The notes under the pieces were generated by a model that was given only the letters and a program-made list of their open reading frames with translations, was not told the origin of the DNA and did no database searches. From the NCBI GenBank assembly GCA_949361645.1, contig OX442427.1, positions 4,344,016 through 4,408,015 on the forward strand: DNA of 64,000 nucleotides. Reading direction: 5' to 3'. Position numbers and translations under genes: made by a program. Of this stretch, positions 8,851 to 21,280 are shown piece by piece; the stretch's first letter is position 1, and each line of letters opens with the position of its first letter. The stretch comes from Spongilla lacustris. Its lineage: Eukaryota; Porifera; Demospongiae; Spongillida; Spongillidae.

Positions 8851-11738
8851 CTTCACATGATGGGGTCTAGTTTTGTGAGGACCGGTAATGTGGCAGCCCT
8901 GCTGGCAGTCTGATTACTCCATTGGTGGGTGGGTGGGAGGGCTGGTTGAGTGTGGTTCCACTGGTATTATGGGTTTGCAGTGAGAGGGCAAGTGAGTAGG
9001 GGATGGCCTTGCACGTTTGCTCCTGGACCTCGGATACAACTTGTAGTAAAGGATATGTAGTGGGAGACAGGGCCGTGGGGGCTAGCCCCATATGTGGGGG
9101 CTGCTAAGTGTGGGCTAATGGTTCCATGGGTAGTGGGAGCATGTGTGACTCTAGCTGATGGCTCCCCTAATATTGTTGGAGGTGCCGAATTCGTACTGCA
9201 GAACAGTGTGAGAGCTGGAGTCTCCACCGGTATGCATTACTGTGGGGGCCCCCAAATGACCCTGCAGGGCGTATTAGCAGCTGGTGGATCCCTCGCTGGC
9301 TGTCTGATGACTCCATCTCTGTAATTGCTCCACTGGTGCTAACTGGATTTGTAGTGTGGGGCTATTACGTTCACTTGCATTAATAATCCTGCCACTTGCA
9401 GTGAGGGAGCTGACCCCTGCATGGGCCATTAACTCAACATGTAGTGAAAGACAGATAGTGGGCAGGAGTGTCGTGGGGGTGGGTCCCAGTGTGTGGGGTA
9501 GTTGCAGTGAGGGCTAATGGTTCCACTGGTAGTGTTTGGAGTAGGGTGGGTGTACGTACAGTACATGTAGTTCATGGCTTACTCTGAAATTTGGGGAGTA
9601 CTTGTAGTGCGATGGCTGGCATCTCCATTGGCACATACCTATTGACCCCAGCTTATGTGGGTGCAGTGTAGTTCTGGTAACCCCATTGCTCTACTATTAG
9701 CAGTGTGTAGGTTTTAAATGTAAGTTCACTTGTCTTGTGCGGCTGTTAAGTTCACTTGCAGTTATTGGGGATGGGGGTTCTAATGTGTGAGAATGGCCAT
9801 GGCCCCTTGAACCTGCACTAAATGTTCATTGGTATGGTGCACTTGTAGTGATATGGCTGGTAATCTTGGCTGATGAAATATGCAGTGAAGGATAGGTACA
9901 TGTAGTGGGAGATACTCCTGCTAAGTGAGGGCTAAATTGGTTCCATGGATAGCATGGGGCTCCAGTTCATGGCTCGCCTAATATTGTGGCAATTGCAATT
10001 GCACTGTTGTGAGTTTCCACCATCATGATTATTCTGGGGGCCCCAATGACCCTGGGGTGTTTGGCAGCTGGTTGTTACCTTGCTGACAGTCTGATAACCA
10101 CAGGTGCTAACCGGACGTTTAGTGTGGGGCTATTAAGTTCACTTGCATTAATGGTTCCAATGATACTGTCTGCTTGCAATGACGGAGCAGACCTCATTGG
10201 TTCCTGGGCCGTATGTTGACTCAACGTGCAGTGAAGGACAGGTAGTGTGCAGGAGGCCTAATGGTTCCATTGTAGAGAGGCAGGTGTACGCACAGTACAT
10301 GTAGTACATGGCTTGTGGTGCGAGGGTTGGCATCTCCACTGGCCTCATACCTCTTGACCCCAGCTTGTGTGGGCACCCCTGCTGGCAATGCAGGGTCTGG
10401 TAACCCATCTGTAAGAGAGCTGGTGGGTCCACTACTTGCAGCGTGGAGGCATTAAATGTAAATTCACTTGCATTGTGCGGCTATTGAGTTCACTTGCAGT
10501 GATCATGGGGGATATTGGTTCTGATGTGTGACCAATTGGCCCCTTGAACTTGCAGTGAATGGTCACTGGTATGGTGCACTTGTAGTGAGAAGGCTGAGAA
10601 GGTTGCTGAAACTTGCAGTGAAGGATAGGTAGTGGGAGAAAGGGCACCGTATGTGGGGGCTGCTAAGTGAGTGTGAATGATTCCATAGATAGTGGGGGCA
10701 TGTGTGGCTCCAGTTCATGGCTCCCTGAAATTGTGGGGGGTGCCATTTCCACTTGCAGTGTGACTCCATGCACCAGCATGCATTATTGTGGTGTCCCCCA
10801 ATGACCCCAGGAAGTTTAGTAGCTGGTGGCTTCCCTGCTGGCAGTCTGATAACTCCATCTGGAGTATGGCTCCACTGGTGCTAACTGGAATGCAGTGTGG
10901 GCTTTTAAGTTCACTTGCATTACTGTCTGCTTGCAATGAGGGAGCTGACCCTATTGGTCCCTGGGCCGTTGACTACATGCAGTGAAGGACAGGTAGTGGG
11001 CAGGAGGGCCGTGGAGGCTGGTCCCAGTTTGTGGGGCACTTGTAGTGAGGGCTAATGGACATGGGTGTACGTTCAGTGCATGTACATGTAGTTCATGACT
11101 TTCCCTGAAATTTGGGGACTGCTTAATTGCTTGTAGTGTGACAGCTGGCATCTCCACTGGCATCATTAAGTTATTGACCCCTGCATGTGTGGGCACCCCT
11201 GCTGCCAGTGCAGGGTCTGAAAGCCCCATCTGTAAGAGAGCAGGTGGCTCCTCTACTTGCAGTGTGGATGTATTAGTTTGTGAGGCTGTAGTAAGGGTTT
11301 TGCTGTGTGGGGATGGCTCCATTGGCCCCTTGAACTTGCAGCGAACAATCATTAGTGGGGTGGGGAGGGGGACTGGACCAATGGGGTTCTGCTTACATGT
11401 GGATGTAAAGCCGTTTGCAGTGAGGGCTTGGTAGTGTTGGGAGGGGGCATGTGTGGTTTCCCTTGGTACATGTACATGTAGTTCATGGCTGCCCTGAAAT
11501 TGTGAGGGCTGCCAACTCCATTTGCAGTGAGAGGGTTAGCAGTGTCTTCACTGGTATTGTGGAGGCGGACCCCACTGGTTAGTTGGTGGCTCCTGTGTAG
11601 GGTCTGATATGGGCGGGTGGTTCCATAGGTAGTGCGGGTTGGTGGCTTTGCATGGCATCGGTTGGTTATGCGGGCCTGCTGTCTGGACTTGCAATGTAGG
11701 AGGGCCCATATGTTGGGGGGGCGGGGCCGGTGGCTCTT
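8851..11738 (+). repeat. Degenerate G-rich tandem array of element B
   Basis: Colinear with A from about 2572 onward: both begin with cacatgatggggt followed by agttttgtgaggaccgg and proceed through the same words to the arm ORF. It lacks the 3142-3968 insertion and shows several small deletions. No protein-coding content is recognisable. Confidence 0.8.
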
Positions 11739-11924
11739 TTAGTGATTTAGCGGCTGCTTACTCCCTACAACCACCATCGTCAGTGGTATGACCGCCGTCT
11801 CTACCGTTCTCGATCTCCCCATCCTCGTCGAATGTATCTTGAATATCGATCGACGTATCGGTACCGCTCGAACTCGTCCGCCGATTGAAACTCTTACGAG
11901 CTTGTCTTCAGTGGACGTCGCCAT
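11739..11924 (-). CDS. Conserved short ORF in the right arm of element B
   Basis: 61 codons, nearly identical to the ORF at 6570-6755, starting MATSTEDKLVRVS and facing into the element. The near-identity with the A copy includes the same small deletion after the start codon, so the two were duplicated after that lesion arose. See the entry at 6570 for the family relationship; function unknown. Confidence 0.4.
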   Translation of the reverse strand: MATSTEDKLVRVSIGGRVRAVPIRRSIFKIHSTRMGRSRTVETAVIPLTMVVVGSKQPLNH

Positions 11925-12022
11925 GCATATCGTTTATCTACACAGAAGATAACGAATATCAACTGTGACAGAGACGATAGATTAAAAGCTAGCTAGCGCA
12001 GTGTTTGGTGTGGCTATAAGTT
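11925..12022 (-). repeat. Truncated right arm of element B
   Basis: The sequence follows the A arm (6756-6872) through the repeated gctagc motif and ggtgtggctataagtt, then stops abruptly where the next element begins. The rest of the arm does not resume after that element ends at 13628, so B lost its right terminus rather than simply being interrupted. Confidence 0.7.
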
Positions 12023-13628
12023 CAGGCCCGTAGCCAGGGGGGTGCAAACGGGTGCAATTGCACCCCCCCACTGGATGCAAGGTCCACTTGGCAGGCTATG
12101 AATATTATTCACTTGATTGTTTATTGCAGTGCAATCTACACATATTTGAATGACAACTGCCAGCTGTCTGCATGTACATGTACATTGTCCACGTACATGT
12201 ATGCATGTAAGAGCACTGGTACGATCCAAATGTAGGATCGAAAAGATGGCTACAAGGTACTGTGAATGTATCATATTTGGCGTAAACAGCTCCGTATATC
12301 TAGTACCCCATCTTAATAGCAAGAAATTCGGTCTGGCATTCCCTCCTATATTCGATTTATTTAGCCTTTTGGGTGCCAAGGGCATATATACTACATATCA
12401 CAGTTCAATGTCCATGATAGCAGGACATACATGTTAATCGATGTACAACAATATCTCCATTCTGTTCTTGAAGATGGGTGCAATGAGTTACATAGGAGGA
12501 GGAATATGGTACATGCATAAACTAATCATAGCAAGTAGTACAACTCTTCAAATTTCAGCAAAACTACATAAACTGTTACCACTTACCAGTACATCCCACA
12601 GGTCATACGCTACGTGTGCAGATTTTTGATGTGGGAGAAACTAACGCAAGTATAGTTATCAGTTTATGGAGCAAATCATATACATGTACAGTACTTCATC
12701 CGTCTTGACTCTTGAGTGACATGCCAACATTATTTGATACATGTACGTAATGTACATGCACAAGGTGTACCATGCACATAAATCATTATTATACACATCT
12801 TGGCACCCAAAGAGTTAAAGAGTGCTTCATACAAAAAAAGATGCCTGTTACAGTTGTCGTCTGCTTGGTTCTGACTTGTTTTCAAATGTGCATGAACAAA
12901 TTATACTGGAATACATGCATGCACTAGTGGAATCTAAGCATCATCTGTGCTCACAGGCAATCTGGCAGTTTTTTTCATATGCATGGAACTGAATAATTCA
13001 TAGTGTTTTTGTAGTTTATCTCTTTGGGTGCCAGATGTGTATAATTATGTACATGGTATACCTTGTGCATGAACATTACATGTATCAAATAATGTTGGCA
13101 TGTCACTCAAGTACTGTACATGTATATGATTGGCTCCACAAACTGTCCACTGCTGATAACTACTTGCGTTAGTTTCTCCCACATCACAAATGTGCACACG
13201 TAGCATATGACCTGTGGGATGTACTGGTAACAGTTTATGTAGTGTTGCTGAAATGTGAAGAGTTGTACTACTTGCTATAATTAGTTTATGCATGTACCAT
13301 ATTCCTCCTCCTACTTAACTCATTGTTACTTAACTCATTATACCCATCTTCAAGAACAGAATGGAGTTCTTATTGTACATCCATGCATGTCTGCTATCAT
13401 GGACATTGGGCTGTAATATAAATATGCCCTTGGTACCCAAACTGTTCTGCATCAAACAAGTGTTGGCTGGGTGCACCTTTTCTGGGGCTTTCTCAATTTC
13501 ATACAAACCCTACATCTCGCAGTGTGGACCCTACCATACATACATGTATTATCCTGGCTACACCACTGGTTGAGTCCACTTATAACCTGCTTTGCACCCC
13601 CCCAACATGCAACCTGGCTACGGGCCTG
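12023..13628. mobile_element. 1.6-kb foldback element with CAGGCCCGTAGCC ends
   Basis: The ends are inverted: CAGGCCCGTAGCCAGG on the left and its complement cctggctacgggcctg on the right. Inner sequence also mirrors: 12430-12820 is closely matched, reversed, by 13020-13380 (for example caagaacagaatgga, taggaggaggaatatg and caaataatgttggcatg landmarks), leaving a loop of about 200 bp. The CAGG...CCTG ends suggest a non-autonomous hAT element, but the flanking 8-mers (tataagtt and acttgtac) do not match, so the superfamily is unproven. No transposase is visible. Confidence 0.75.
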
Positions 13629-14632
13629 ACTTGTACCTTAGAATATCGCGGTACTCAGTCTCTCGTGCCATGACGTAATGTACGGGCTGTAGCCTGTAGG
13701 CCTATCGAATATTACATCCCTGCCCATCAATTACGGTTTGCGGTACTCCAACAAGAATTTGATGAACGGCACGCATTATCGTTCATGACTCGGTAAAGTA
13801 CCGGTACTTGATTAAACAATAGCAGTTGGGGCTTGCTCGCGTGAGGTGTGATCTAATAAGCGACGTGTCGGTGAGCTCATGCATGTTACTTAGTACCAGG
13901 CTTATCCGTGGCTTACTAGTCTTTATCTTTACATTGCTTTGCGACGCTTCGATTGTTGCACTACAGTACTGCATGGGTAGTGAACTGATGTCATCGCTTA
14001 TATAAAGGCAACGCCCACGAATCTTGTCTCAGTCACGTGATAATATGCTTTCCACGACGAAAGAGCTTACAATCGCACTAGATAGGCAGTTAAGCCCTAT
14101 CTTTGCACGAATTGGACACCCATGAACACTACAAGCAATATGATTCCACCATTATGTTGCTGTAGTGCGAGCTAAAGTGCAAACAAAATTTTTAAAGAAA
14201 AGTGATGAATTTTTTTCAAAACATTTTTTTTTGGCCTAGACCCCCCCTCCCCCCCTCTAACTTTCATACCTCATAACTTTTTTTCCTACACCCCCCTGAA
14301 AAAATAATAGCATATTCGTGATGTTCTCAATGAGTTCTTCAAAGTTGGGGGATGGTGTCTTCCACTTTGTTTTTTGCCCCCCCCCCCCCCCCCCCCCCCC
14401 TCGTGCTGACGTAACAAATTAATACACTATGTTTGACCAAACATAAGTCCTTATAGAACGCCATGAAGAAACACAGCAAGTACAAAATGAATGGTAAATG
14501 AATGCCTAACTATACTCCAAAATGACGTACCCTCAACAGTTATAGTGTTGTAGGCTTCCTTTTATTTACCGAGCGTGTTTATTTTTATTTTTGCCAGTTA
14601 CTTATCTTCTTTTCTTTTTTTTGTACCACAAT
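13629..14632. other. Non-coding stretch with pyrimidine and C tracts
   Basis: No gene is recognised. A TATA-like tatataaagg occurs at about 13999-14008 without a supported transcript. The stretch 14220-14300 is rich in C and T, and an uninterrupted C run of about 26 lies near 14376-14400, which is likely unreliable in length. Confidence 0.6.
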
Positions 14633-15330
14633 TCACCATCCGATCCGATAGAGGTACTGTTCTCCATTGTCTTTGGTCCAAAAACTCCACTTGTTTCTAT
14701 CGCCACTGGAGTCAAAAGTAGCATGAGTCAAGGTGTTTATACTTCTGCATCTTCTTTTCTTCTGCCTGTTGAGTAACTGCTCCAACTTGCTTTGCAGCAA
14801 TTGTGGAGTAAGAAGGTGCAAAAAGTATATATCTGGACACGTTGCATCCCACACCAGAAGTTGGCCACACTTCCAAGGGACAATTGAGACACCATCAGGT
14901 CGCTTCCCATCTGAACGATACAGACCTGAAGGCTCCAGACGTGATGGAACGTGCTGAAACCAAACCTCTGTATATGATGTCATTGACAGCTGAATGGCGG
15001 TGGTGGCGTCCTGCACTCTTTCTGCAACTTAAGCCATGTGTGGCAAACTGAGACACTTCTGCCCCACAGTGTTGGCAGGTATGGCTTTTACATAGAGGTA
15101 GTCCCAGACGGAGACCCATAGATATTATCATAGTAGCATCATCCATACGTAGTCCCAGTGATGTAACCAGCAGGGCATTTAACCATGCACCAGACTCCTT
15201 ACAGGATGCTGTTATGAAATGAGCCCGGTGCATTGGATCAGATGAGTCTGTAAATAGTGTATCTGCGATAGAAGATACTCTGAGTGAGTCCCATGTTTTC
15301 TGATGATGGGCAGCAGCATCAGTGGGGAGT
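14633..15330 (-). pseudogene. 3' end of an RLE-type non-LTR retrotransposon ORF
   Basis: Two overlapping frames on the minus strand encode the end of an RLE LINE protein. The first (15330 down to about 14920) has the zinc knuckle TCQHCGAEV...THGLSC (C-x2-C-x8-H-x4-C) and then [16 protein letters not shown]. The second (about 14950 down to 14633) has [11 protein letters not shown]...LVWDATCPD, the PD-x(n)-D core of the restriction-like endonuclease. A frameshift near 14920-14950 separates them. The reverse transcriptase is absent, so this is a 5'-truncated dead copy, as is usual after incomplete target-primed reverse transcription. Its sequence belongs to a different lineage from the copies at 33-44 kb. 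Confidence 0.8.
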
Positions 15331-15476
15331 TGTTAAATAATTATTTCTATATATTATAATCATAATTATAATAATATATATATGTTAACTAAATAGTGTT
15401 ACCAGCTAGGCTGTGCTGGTACACGCAGGAAAATATTTCTGGCTATATATAATACATGTATATAGCTCATATAGGC

Positions 15477-15671
15477 ATGCAAGCGTCACAAAATATGGAA
15501 TTACAAAGACCAGCAAAGCGCAGCAAGATAGGGCCTTTTGACCCTTCCCAATATCGCTACTGCCCTCACTGTCACAAATTGGTTTCACCCCGTACATATC
15601 GGTCACATATGTCATTAGTAGCGTCTGTCGACCTCGATTATGATGATTCAGATCGCCTTCCCGGCATGTCG
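15477..15671 (+). CDS. First exon of CACTA (tnp2-like) transposase: zinc-finger segment
   Basis: The exon encodes a basic lead (RPAKRSK) followed by YCPHCHKLVSPRTYRSH, a C-x2-C...H finger at the N terminus of many metazoan tnp2-type proteins, then an acidic stretch (DLDYDDSD). It ends at a consensus donor, atgtcg|gtaggt, at 15671 in phase 0. Alternative in-frame ATGs exist at 15456 and 15495. The next exon with a phase-0 acceptor is at 16975. The intron (about 1.3 kb) holds GT/GGG tracts near 15742-15800 and 16075-16110. Confidence 0.6.
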
Positions 15672-16974
15672 GTAGGTATATTAGGGATTGTGTTGAGTGA
15701 TTTACAGTAAATAACGCACGCGCACGTAGATAGCACAACTGATGTGTGTGTGTGTGGGGGGGGGGGGTACGTGTATGTGTGTGTGCGTGTGGAGAAAGAG
15801 GGAGGGAGAGATCCTCCATTGTGCAATGTATAATTAAGTAATTCGATCGATCAGTTGGATCTATGATACGGATTCTATATAGGAATTGAAACTTTTGCCA
15901 ATGTATATGGTATAAAATACCGGCCTTTTCAAAACTGTTGTAAAAATGCAGACGCCGGCCTAGAAAGTTCAAACAAAAGAGAAAACGCTTACTTCTTCTC
16001 ACACTGAAACATTATATTTCTCCAATTCAGATACGCTAGGATAACAGTGGCATAGGAACATATTAAAGATTTGTGTATGCGTATGTGTGTGTGTGTGGGG
16101 GGGGGGGGGGCCACTTTGTGCAAAATTATCGACGAAATAGCCGGCCGAAGGTTGCAGAAGTGCGGGGAGGGGCGGTGCCAGCTTTAAGAAGAAGTATATA
16201 AGTTAACTTACGAAACGTCATGGTCGCATGCACATTAAAGGTACATTACGCTGATCACTGCCAAGGTTGTTCTAAAAGAACATTTACGCTAATATCAAAC
16301 CGACACCTGGATTTATATTCATTTTAACACTCAGTAGTATACAAAATTAATTCTACCGCGGCTCGATTGTGGTAGATGTGAAAGCAAGCGTGCATGAGCA
16401 AAGATAATATATTATCTCTGGCTGTGGCACGAGTAGTACTAGCTTGTTTCCATAGTATTAAAATGGCGGGTGATTGATTTCAGGCAATAATTGTAGCTAT
16501 ATATGTTACGGGATTGCTTTTTTTATAAACTCACACAGCCCATACCGTGCCGTACCAAATTAAAGATGTGTCATGCGGTCAACATTAGAATTTTGGGAGG
16601 GGGGGGGTAGTCATGTAAACTAAAAGCTACAAAATGCAAGAATGAACTCATTTGTACACACAAAAAAATTAGGAAGCAAGGAATTACGGAATCTATACAT
16701 GTATATATATATTCATTACGTTGTACATATAACAGATAGCAAATCTACCTGCAGCCTAAAGTAACATGTTATACGATATGAATTTTCGTAAACATGTATT
16801 TGGTGTCCATGCACAAATTCTCCATAACACTAATTTTATTTCTAATTAACTTCTTACATACCGGTATATTATAAAAATATTTTTTATATTATGAATTTGA
16901 TATGTGCTTGCGTGCTACAGCAATACGCTACTTGCAATTGGGTACTACAATACAATGATTATATTATTTTACAG

Positions 16975-17500
16975 TGCTCTAGCTCTACAAGTGTCATACC
17001 TGTTGAAAGTGATGATACTACACAATCTGTGGGTTTCATAAGCCCTACCCAAGTTGGAATGGAACTTGATACCATGAGTGACATACCAGATTCTGCAAAA
17101 GGTAGCATCTTGCTACATGTATGTACTGATTGAAACTGAAGCATGCGTACAATCCAAGGTTTAAGCTTCTGTGAAGCTGACATGAATGAAGAAGACTTAA
17201 AGTTTTTCGAAGAAGATACATGTAGTGAAAGCTGTAGCAGCAATAGCATACAAGGAAGTGAAGGTATACTTACATGCATTATAAACAATGGCAAAATTGT
17301 AACCCTTCATGTTTTAGGTGAATCAAGCTATGAATCTGAGCTATCATCTGATGAAAGTGCTGATGACCATGCCAGTGAAGATCCTCACACCCCATTATCA
17401 TCTTCAGCAAGTGCATCTGCGGGAAATGGTTGGTTTTGTTTCTGTGCTTTTGGCAAGCTATATTCATTGTTTCTGATTCGGCTCTCATACATCTGTTAGG
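16975..17500 (+). CDS. Acidic linker exons of the CACTA transposase
   Basis: After the acceptor ttttacag (16974), Ser/Asp-rich coding (SSTSVIPVESDDTTQ) continues in phase to a donor at 17101 (gcaaaag|gtagc). A second block around 17141-17266 (EADMNEEDLKFFEEDT) ends at gaag|gtatac. A third begins after ttttag near 17319 (ESSYESELSSDESADD). From about 17430 the hydrophobic segment WQAIFIVSDSALIHLLGFLG follows. This order of acidic linker then helical segment before the transposase domain is typical of the family. Exon boundaries are my reading of splice consensus and are not proven. Confidence 0.5.
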
Positions 17501-17738
17501 TTTTTTGGGAATGTTTTTTGCTATGCTTTCATCATTTGCCCCATCCAATATGATGGCTGGTATTGCCTCAGGAATGCCAAAATCACTGCATTTACTTTGA
17601 AAATTCACAGGGGTAGTTCAAGACCAGTTTGAGCTTTATGTCACTTGCCCAGCTTGTTTTAGCATCTATACTATTGCAGAGTGTTTTTCACATAGTGGAA
17701 CCTGTCCCATCAGATGTGAAAATAAAACATTTCCTAAC

Positions 17739-19073
17739 CACCCCTCAAGAAATCGAAGACTTCCATGTAAAGCAGAACTCTTTAATAAGATTAAATTATC
17801 AAATGGAAAGTTAAAGTATGAACCAAAGTATTTATTTCCATATCAGCCACTCAAAGCCTCTTTACAAAGGCTTTTAAACCGTGTAGAATTTGCAGACAAG
17901 TTAGAACACTGGAGATCACGCCAACAAGATATCAATACTTTATCTGGTATTTATGATGGCCAGGTTTGGAAAGATTTTAGCAGTCAGAAATACAATAACT
18001 TCCTGTCAAAGAAGAGATGCATAATGTTAAACTTTGATTTTTTCCAGCCATTTAAGCACACAACTGATTCATATGGAGTGTTATACCTAGTATTAATGAA
18101 CTTACCACGCTCTGTACGATTTAAGCAAGAAAATGTAATAATTGTACCAGCCTTTGAAAAAGAGCCATCAACACTCAACAGCTTTTTTCTACCACTTGTA
18201 AATGAATTAAAAGAATTTTGGACTGATGGAGTTAGATTCAATACAGCAGAGTCTCCTAATTATAAGCTACTGTTTAAGGCTGCTTTAATGTGTGTTGCAT
18301 GTGACATTCCTGCAGCTAGAAAATGTTGTGGATTTAAAGGTCATAGTGCAAATCTTGGTTGCAGTCGTTGTCTTAAATATTTTGCTGGCGGATTTGGTAA
18401 AAAAGATTATAGTGGGTTTGACAGGGCTTCTTGGCCTATTAGAACTGAAATCAAACATCGAGAAACAATTGCTAAATTTAAAGCATGCAATACAAGTAGT
18501 GCAACTAAGAATATTGAAAAAGAAACAGGTATAAAATATTCAGTGCTGATGGAGCTGGAGTATTTTGATCCCATTAGATTTACTATCATTGATCCTATGC
18601 ATAATTTGTTTTTAGGAACAGCTAAGTACGTGATGAAAAATATTTGGATGGAAAATGAAATCCTAACCATTCAGCATTTAAAAACGATTCAAACACGAGT
18701 AGACACGTCTATGTCTCCTGGAGGTTTAGGAAGGCTGCCACGAAAGATTGCATCTTCTTTTGGAGGATTTACAGCAGAGCAATGGAAAAATTGGGTTACA
18801 CTTTTTTCTTTGCATTCTCTGCAAGGCATACTTTCTGATGATCATTGCCACTGCTGGCAAGCGTTTGTGTTGGCATGTCATCTTCTATGCCAAAAGGACT
18901 TGCCAATTCTTGATTTGCAGAAAGCTGATTTGTTGCTACTAAATTTCTGCAAAGATGTAGAAAGATTATATGGAAAACCTTCTATAACACCTAACATGCA
19001 TCTGCATGCACACTTATCAGAATGTATTAAAGACTACGGCAGCATGTGTAGTTTCTGGCTTTTTTTCTTTTGA
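17739..19073 (+). pseudogene. CACTA/EnSpm transposase core (Transposase_21, tnp2-like)
   Basis: One frame stays open from about 17739 to 19073. Landmarks in order are NHPSRNRR-LPC, a YQPLKASLQRLL segment, YDGQVWKDF, the diagnostic DFFQPFKHTTDSYGVLYL at about 18036, a zinc-like C-x4-CCG...GCSRC block near 18317-18372, IDPMHNLFLGTAKY near 18590, and HLHAHLSECIKDYGS near 19000. Upstream, the preceding segment (KIKHFLTTPQ) is in another frame, and the end is frameshifted in a T run at 19061-19071. Together with a downstream stop this marks the copy as decayed. These enzymes excise elements with CACTA/CACTG ends in the nucleus. The 349-codon ORF beginning at the internal ATG 18024 is part of this frame, not an independent gene. 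Confidence 0.82.
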
Positions 19074-19800
19074 ACGATACAATGGAATACTGGGAAACTT
19101 TCCAACCAATAAGAAGCAAATTGCCTCACAACTTATGAGAAGATTTATATTTTAAGTGAAATGTTCACACTTCCAATTACCTTCAATGTTCCAAGACCAA
19201 TTTATATCTTTTATCCAAATTGCATCTAAAAATTCGTATTTGGAAAGTGAAACATTTTATCCCCTTAAAAATTGTTATGATTTATTACATATTGACTTGC
19301 CTTCTTCAAGAAGAAGGGTAAATCTAAGCAATGAAGATGTGCAATATATGCAGAATGTATATGATAAACTGTATGGAAGTAATGCTTCAAATACAGCAAA
19401 GCTATTTAAGACTATTTACATTAGCAAGTACTCTTATGGTTCTTTACGTTTGCCAAAGACACATAAGTCTGCATACGTAATGTCGTCATGGGCCGATGAT
19501 AATGGGCTTATAGATACAGACTCAGTAAGAAGGCCTGGAAAAGTTTACCTTCTTCACAAAACCACTATAGAAGGGAAGATTCGTGATCACATATTTGCAG
19601 CTGTATCATGGTTTGGTACTCATCCGTCTCATCTGCATTGTGGAAAGCCTTTGGAGATATGGAAAACTACTGCCATACCAGAAGGCCCAGCAACCTTTCT
19701 TCCGATTCATTTGATACACAATAGAATTGTAGTTGTATATGGACAGTTTTCCAGTAGTGGAAGCCAGGAAAGAGTATTGTACGTTTCTCCTATTCCGTAA
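19069..19800 (+). pseudogene. C-terminal part of the CACTA transposase, frameshifted with one internal stop
   Basis: In the frame one base from the core, FERYNGILGNFPTNKKQIASQLMRRF continues the protein, followed by a TAA at 19153-19155. The same frame then stays open to 19800 (lead VKCSHFQLPSMF, then LPKTHKSAYVMSSWADD), ending SPIP-stop. There is no good ATG at the restart, so this is the tail of the same ORF and not a separate gene. Confidence 0.7.
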
Positions 19801-19904
19801 TTTTTTTTGAAAGTGTGTTTTATACATTGTGTATATAGCAAGTGTTGTGTATCTTATTATTTTAATATCTCAGATCATCACATGAATGGTATATATTTGA
19901 AAAA

Positions 19905-19910
19905 AATAAA
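19905..19910 (+). terminator. Candidate polyadenylation signal AATAAA
   Basis: AATAAA lies about 105 bases after the final stop of the CACTA ORF in an AT-rich region, a plausible 3' end for that transcript. Short AT-rich matches are common by chance. Confidence 0.4.
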
Positions 19911-20853
19911 ATTGTGCATGGATTTTTTTAATTGAAGCGCAGCTGTAATACGTGCGCATGCGCGAATATATATCGCATCGTGACTTATGGTGTCTGAGAA
20001 CTGAACAGAAAATGGACTAGAAGCGATTCAGCAGCATACATCGATCATTATAGGTGGGTCTATGCACGCACGAAGATTTAGATTAACATTGTGTACCCTT
20101 TACTTTGACTACCCCTTACTTCAAATTAATAGGCCTATTTTATTAACGACTTTTAAACAGTGTTATTTTCACATAGACATAGGTACAGGTATCTTTTAAA
20201 ATACACATTTTCGCCCAACTATCGTGATTAGTGGCATAAGTTGGATTGCTGGGCCTTATTGTTTACCGTTATGGGTATGTTTACAAATTACAACATAGGC
20301 CTACCTAACCCTAAAATGGCCCAGCGGCTTCGCTAGAATATATGAGCGCCCGCTAATCACGAAAGTTGGTGAAAGTCGTATCCGTATAACGCACTTATGG
20401 GCGCCCTCTAATCATGATAGCTGGATGAATCAAGCTCTCCTGAGGATAAATACGTATTTATAAACATACCTGTAGCTATGTCTATGTGTTAAAATACTAT
20501 GGTATGTGTTAAAAAGTAGTTAATAAAAACGGATGAATTTGAAGTTAAAGTAACGGGCGCGATTTGCACACTTTTGCATCCGATATTAAAAGATATTTAA
20601 TGTAAACCTTCGCCTTACGTTGTTTTATGTGTGTGTCTATGGTGCGTGCTGTTTAGAGCCGATCGTGCACATGCATGTCTCTCTCCCCTCCATCTTTCCC
20701 AAGCGGCCCCTCTGCGTTGTATTTCTTTTGCACTCACTGACAACTGCTCCTGCTGTGTATTAATGTTTCTGTTTGAGCGCATCTATATGTGCGCGTGACT
20801 CCGGTTGTGTGTTTACACTGCTGTGCTCTTCCGCTGGCTGTTATGAAAGTGCA
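19911..20853. other. Non-coding stretch with repeated gctaatcacgaaagttgg-like motif
   Basis: No gene is recognised. A roughly 20-bp motif appears three times: reversed at 20214-20233 (ccaactatcgtgattag), and forward at about 20346-20370 and 20400-20424 (gcgccctctaatcatgatagc), so the sequence has both inverted and direct copies. This could be the subterminal repeat region of the CACTA element or an unrelated short element. Confidence 0.5.
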
Positions 20854-21280
20854 TTAACTCTTTGACCGCCGTGTGCATATATATATGCACACGTACGCAA
20901 CAACGATCCTTTTCGTAGCAGTTTGCTTTACGACCACCAAAAGTTTATCAACATTAGTTCACATGCAGGACTGCCTGTTTTTGGCGGTTCGAGCAGGTGA
21001 AAACACACCTGCACTATATTAGCGGTTTGAACAGCCGTAAATGCACACACACTGTTTAGCGGTTTGAACAGCCGGAAATGCGCACGTATTAGTAGTGCTT
21101 TAGCGTTGAAATGGCTGAGTGTGGTCAAAGCAGGCTCAGCATAGCTCAAGTTCTCCACATGCTCGATATTGATGATGACGACGGTGAAGAACTCAGCGAG
21201 GATGAATTCGAGGGTTACGTTGATTACATGCCGGTTGAGGATGAGACAACAGCTACTCTTTTCGACGCTGAAGCCGAATT

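Noticed and set aside
13999..14008. TATA-box-like tatataaagg
   Set aside because: No downstream gene starts nearby on the plus strand; a chance match is likely.
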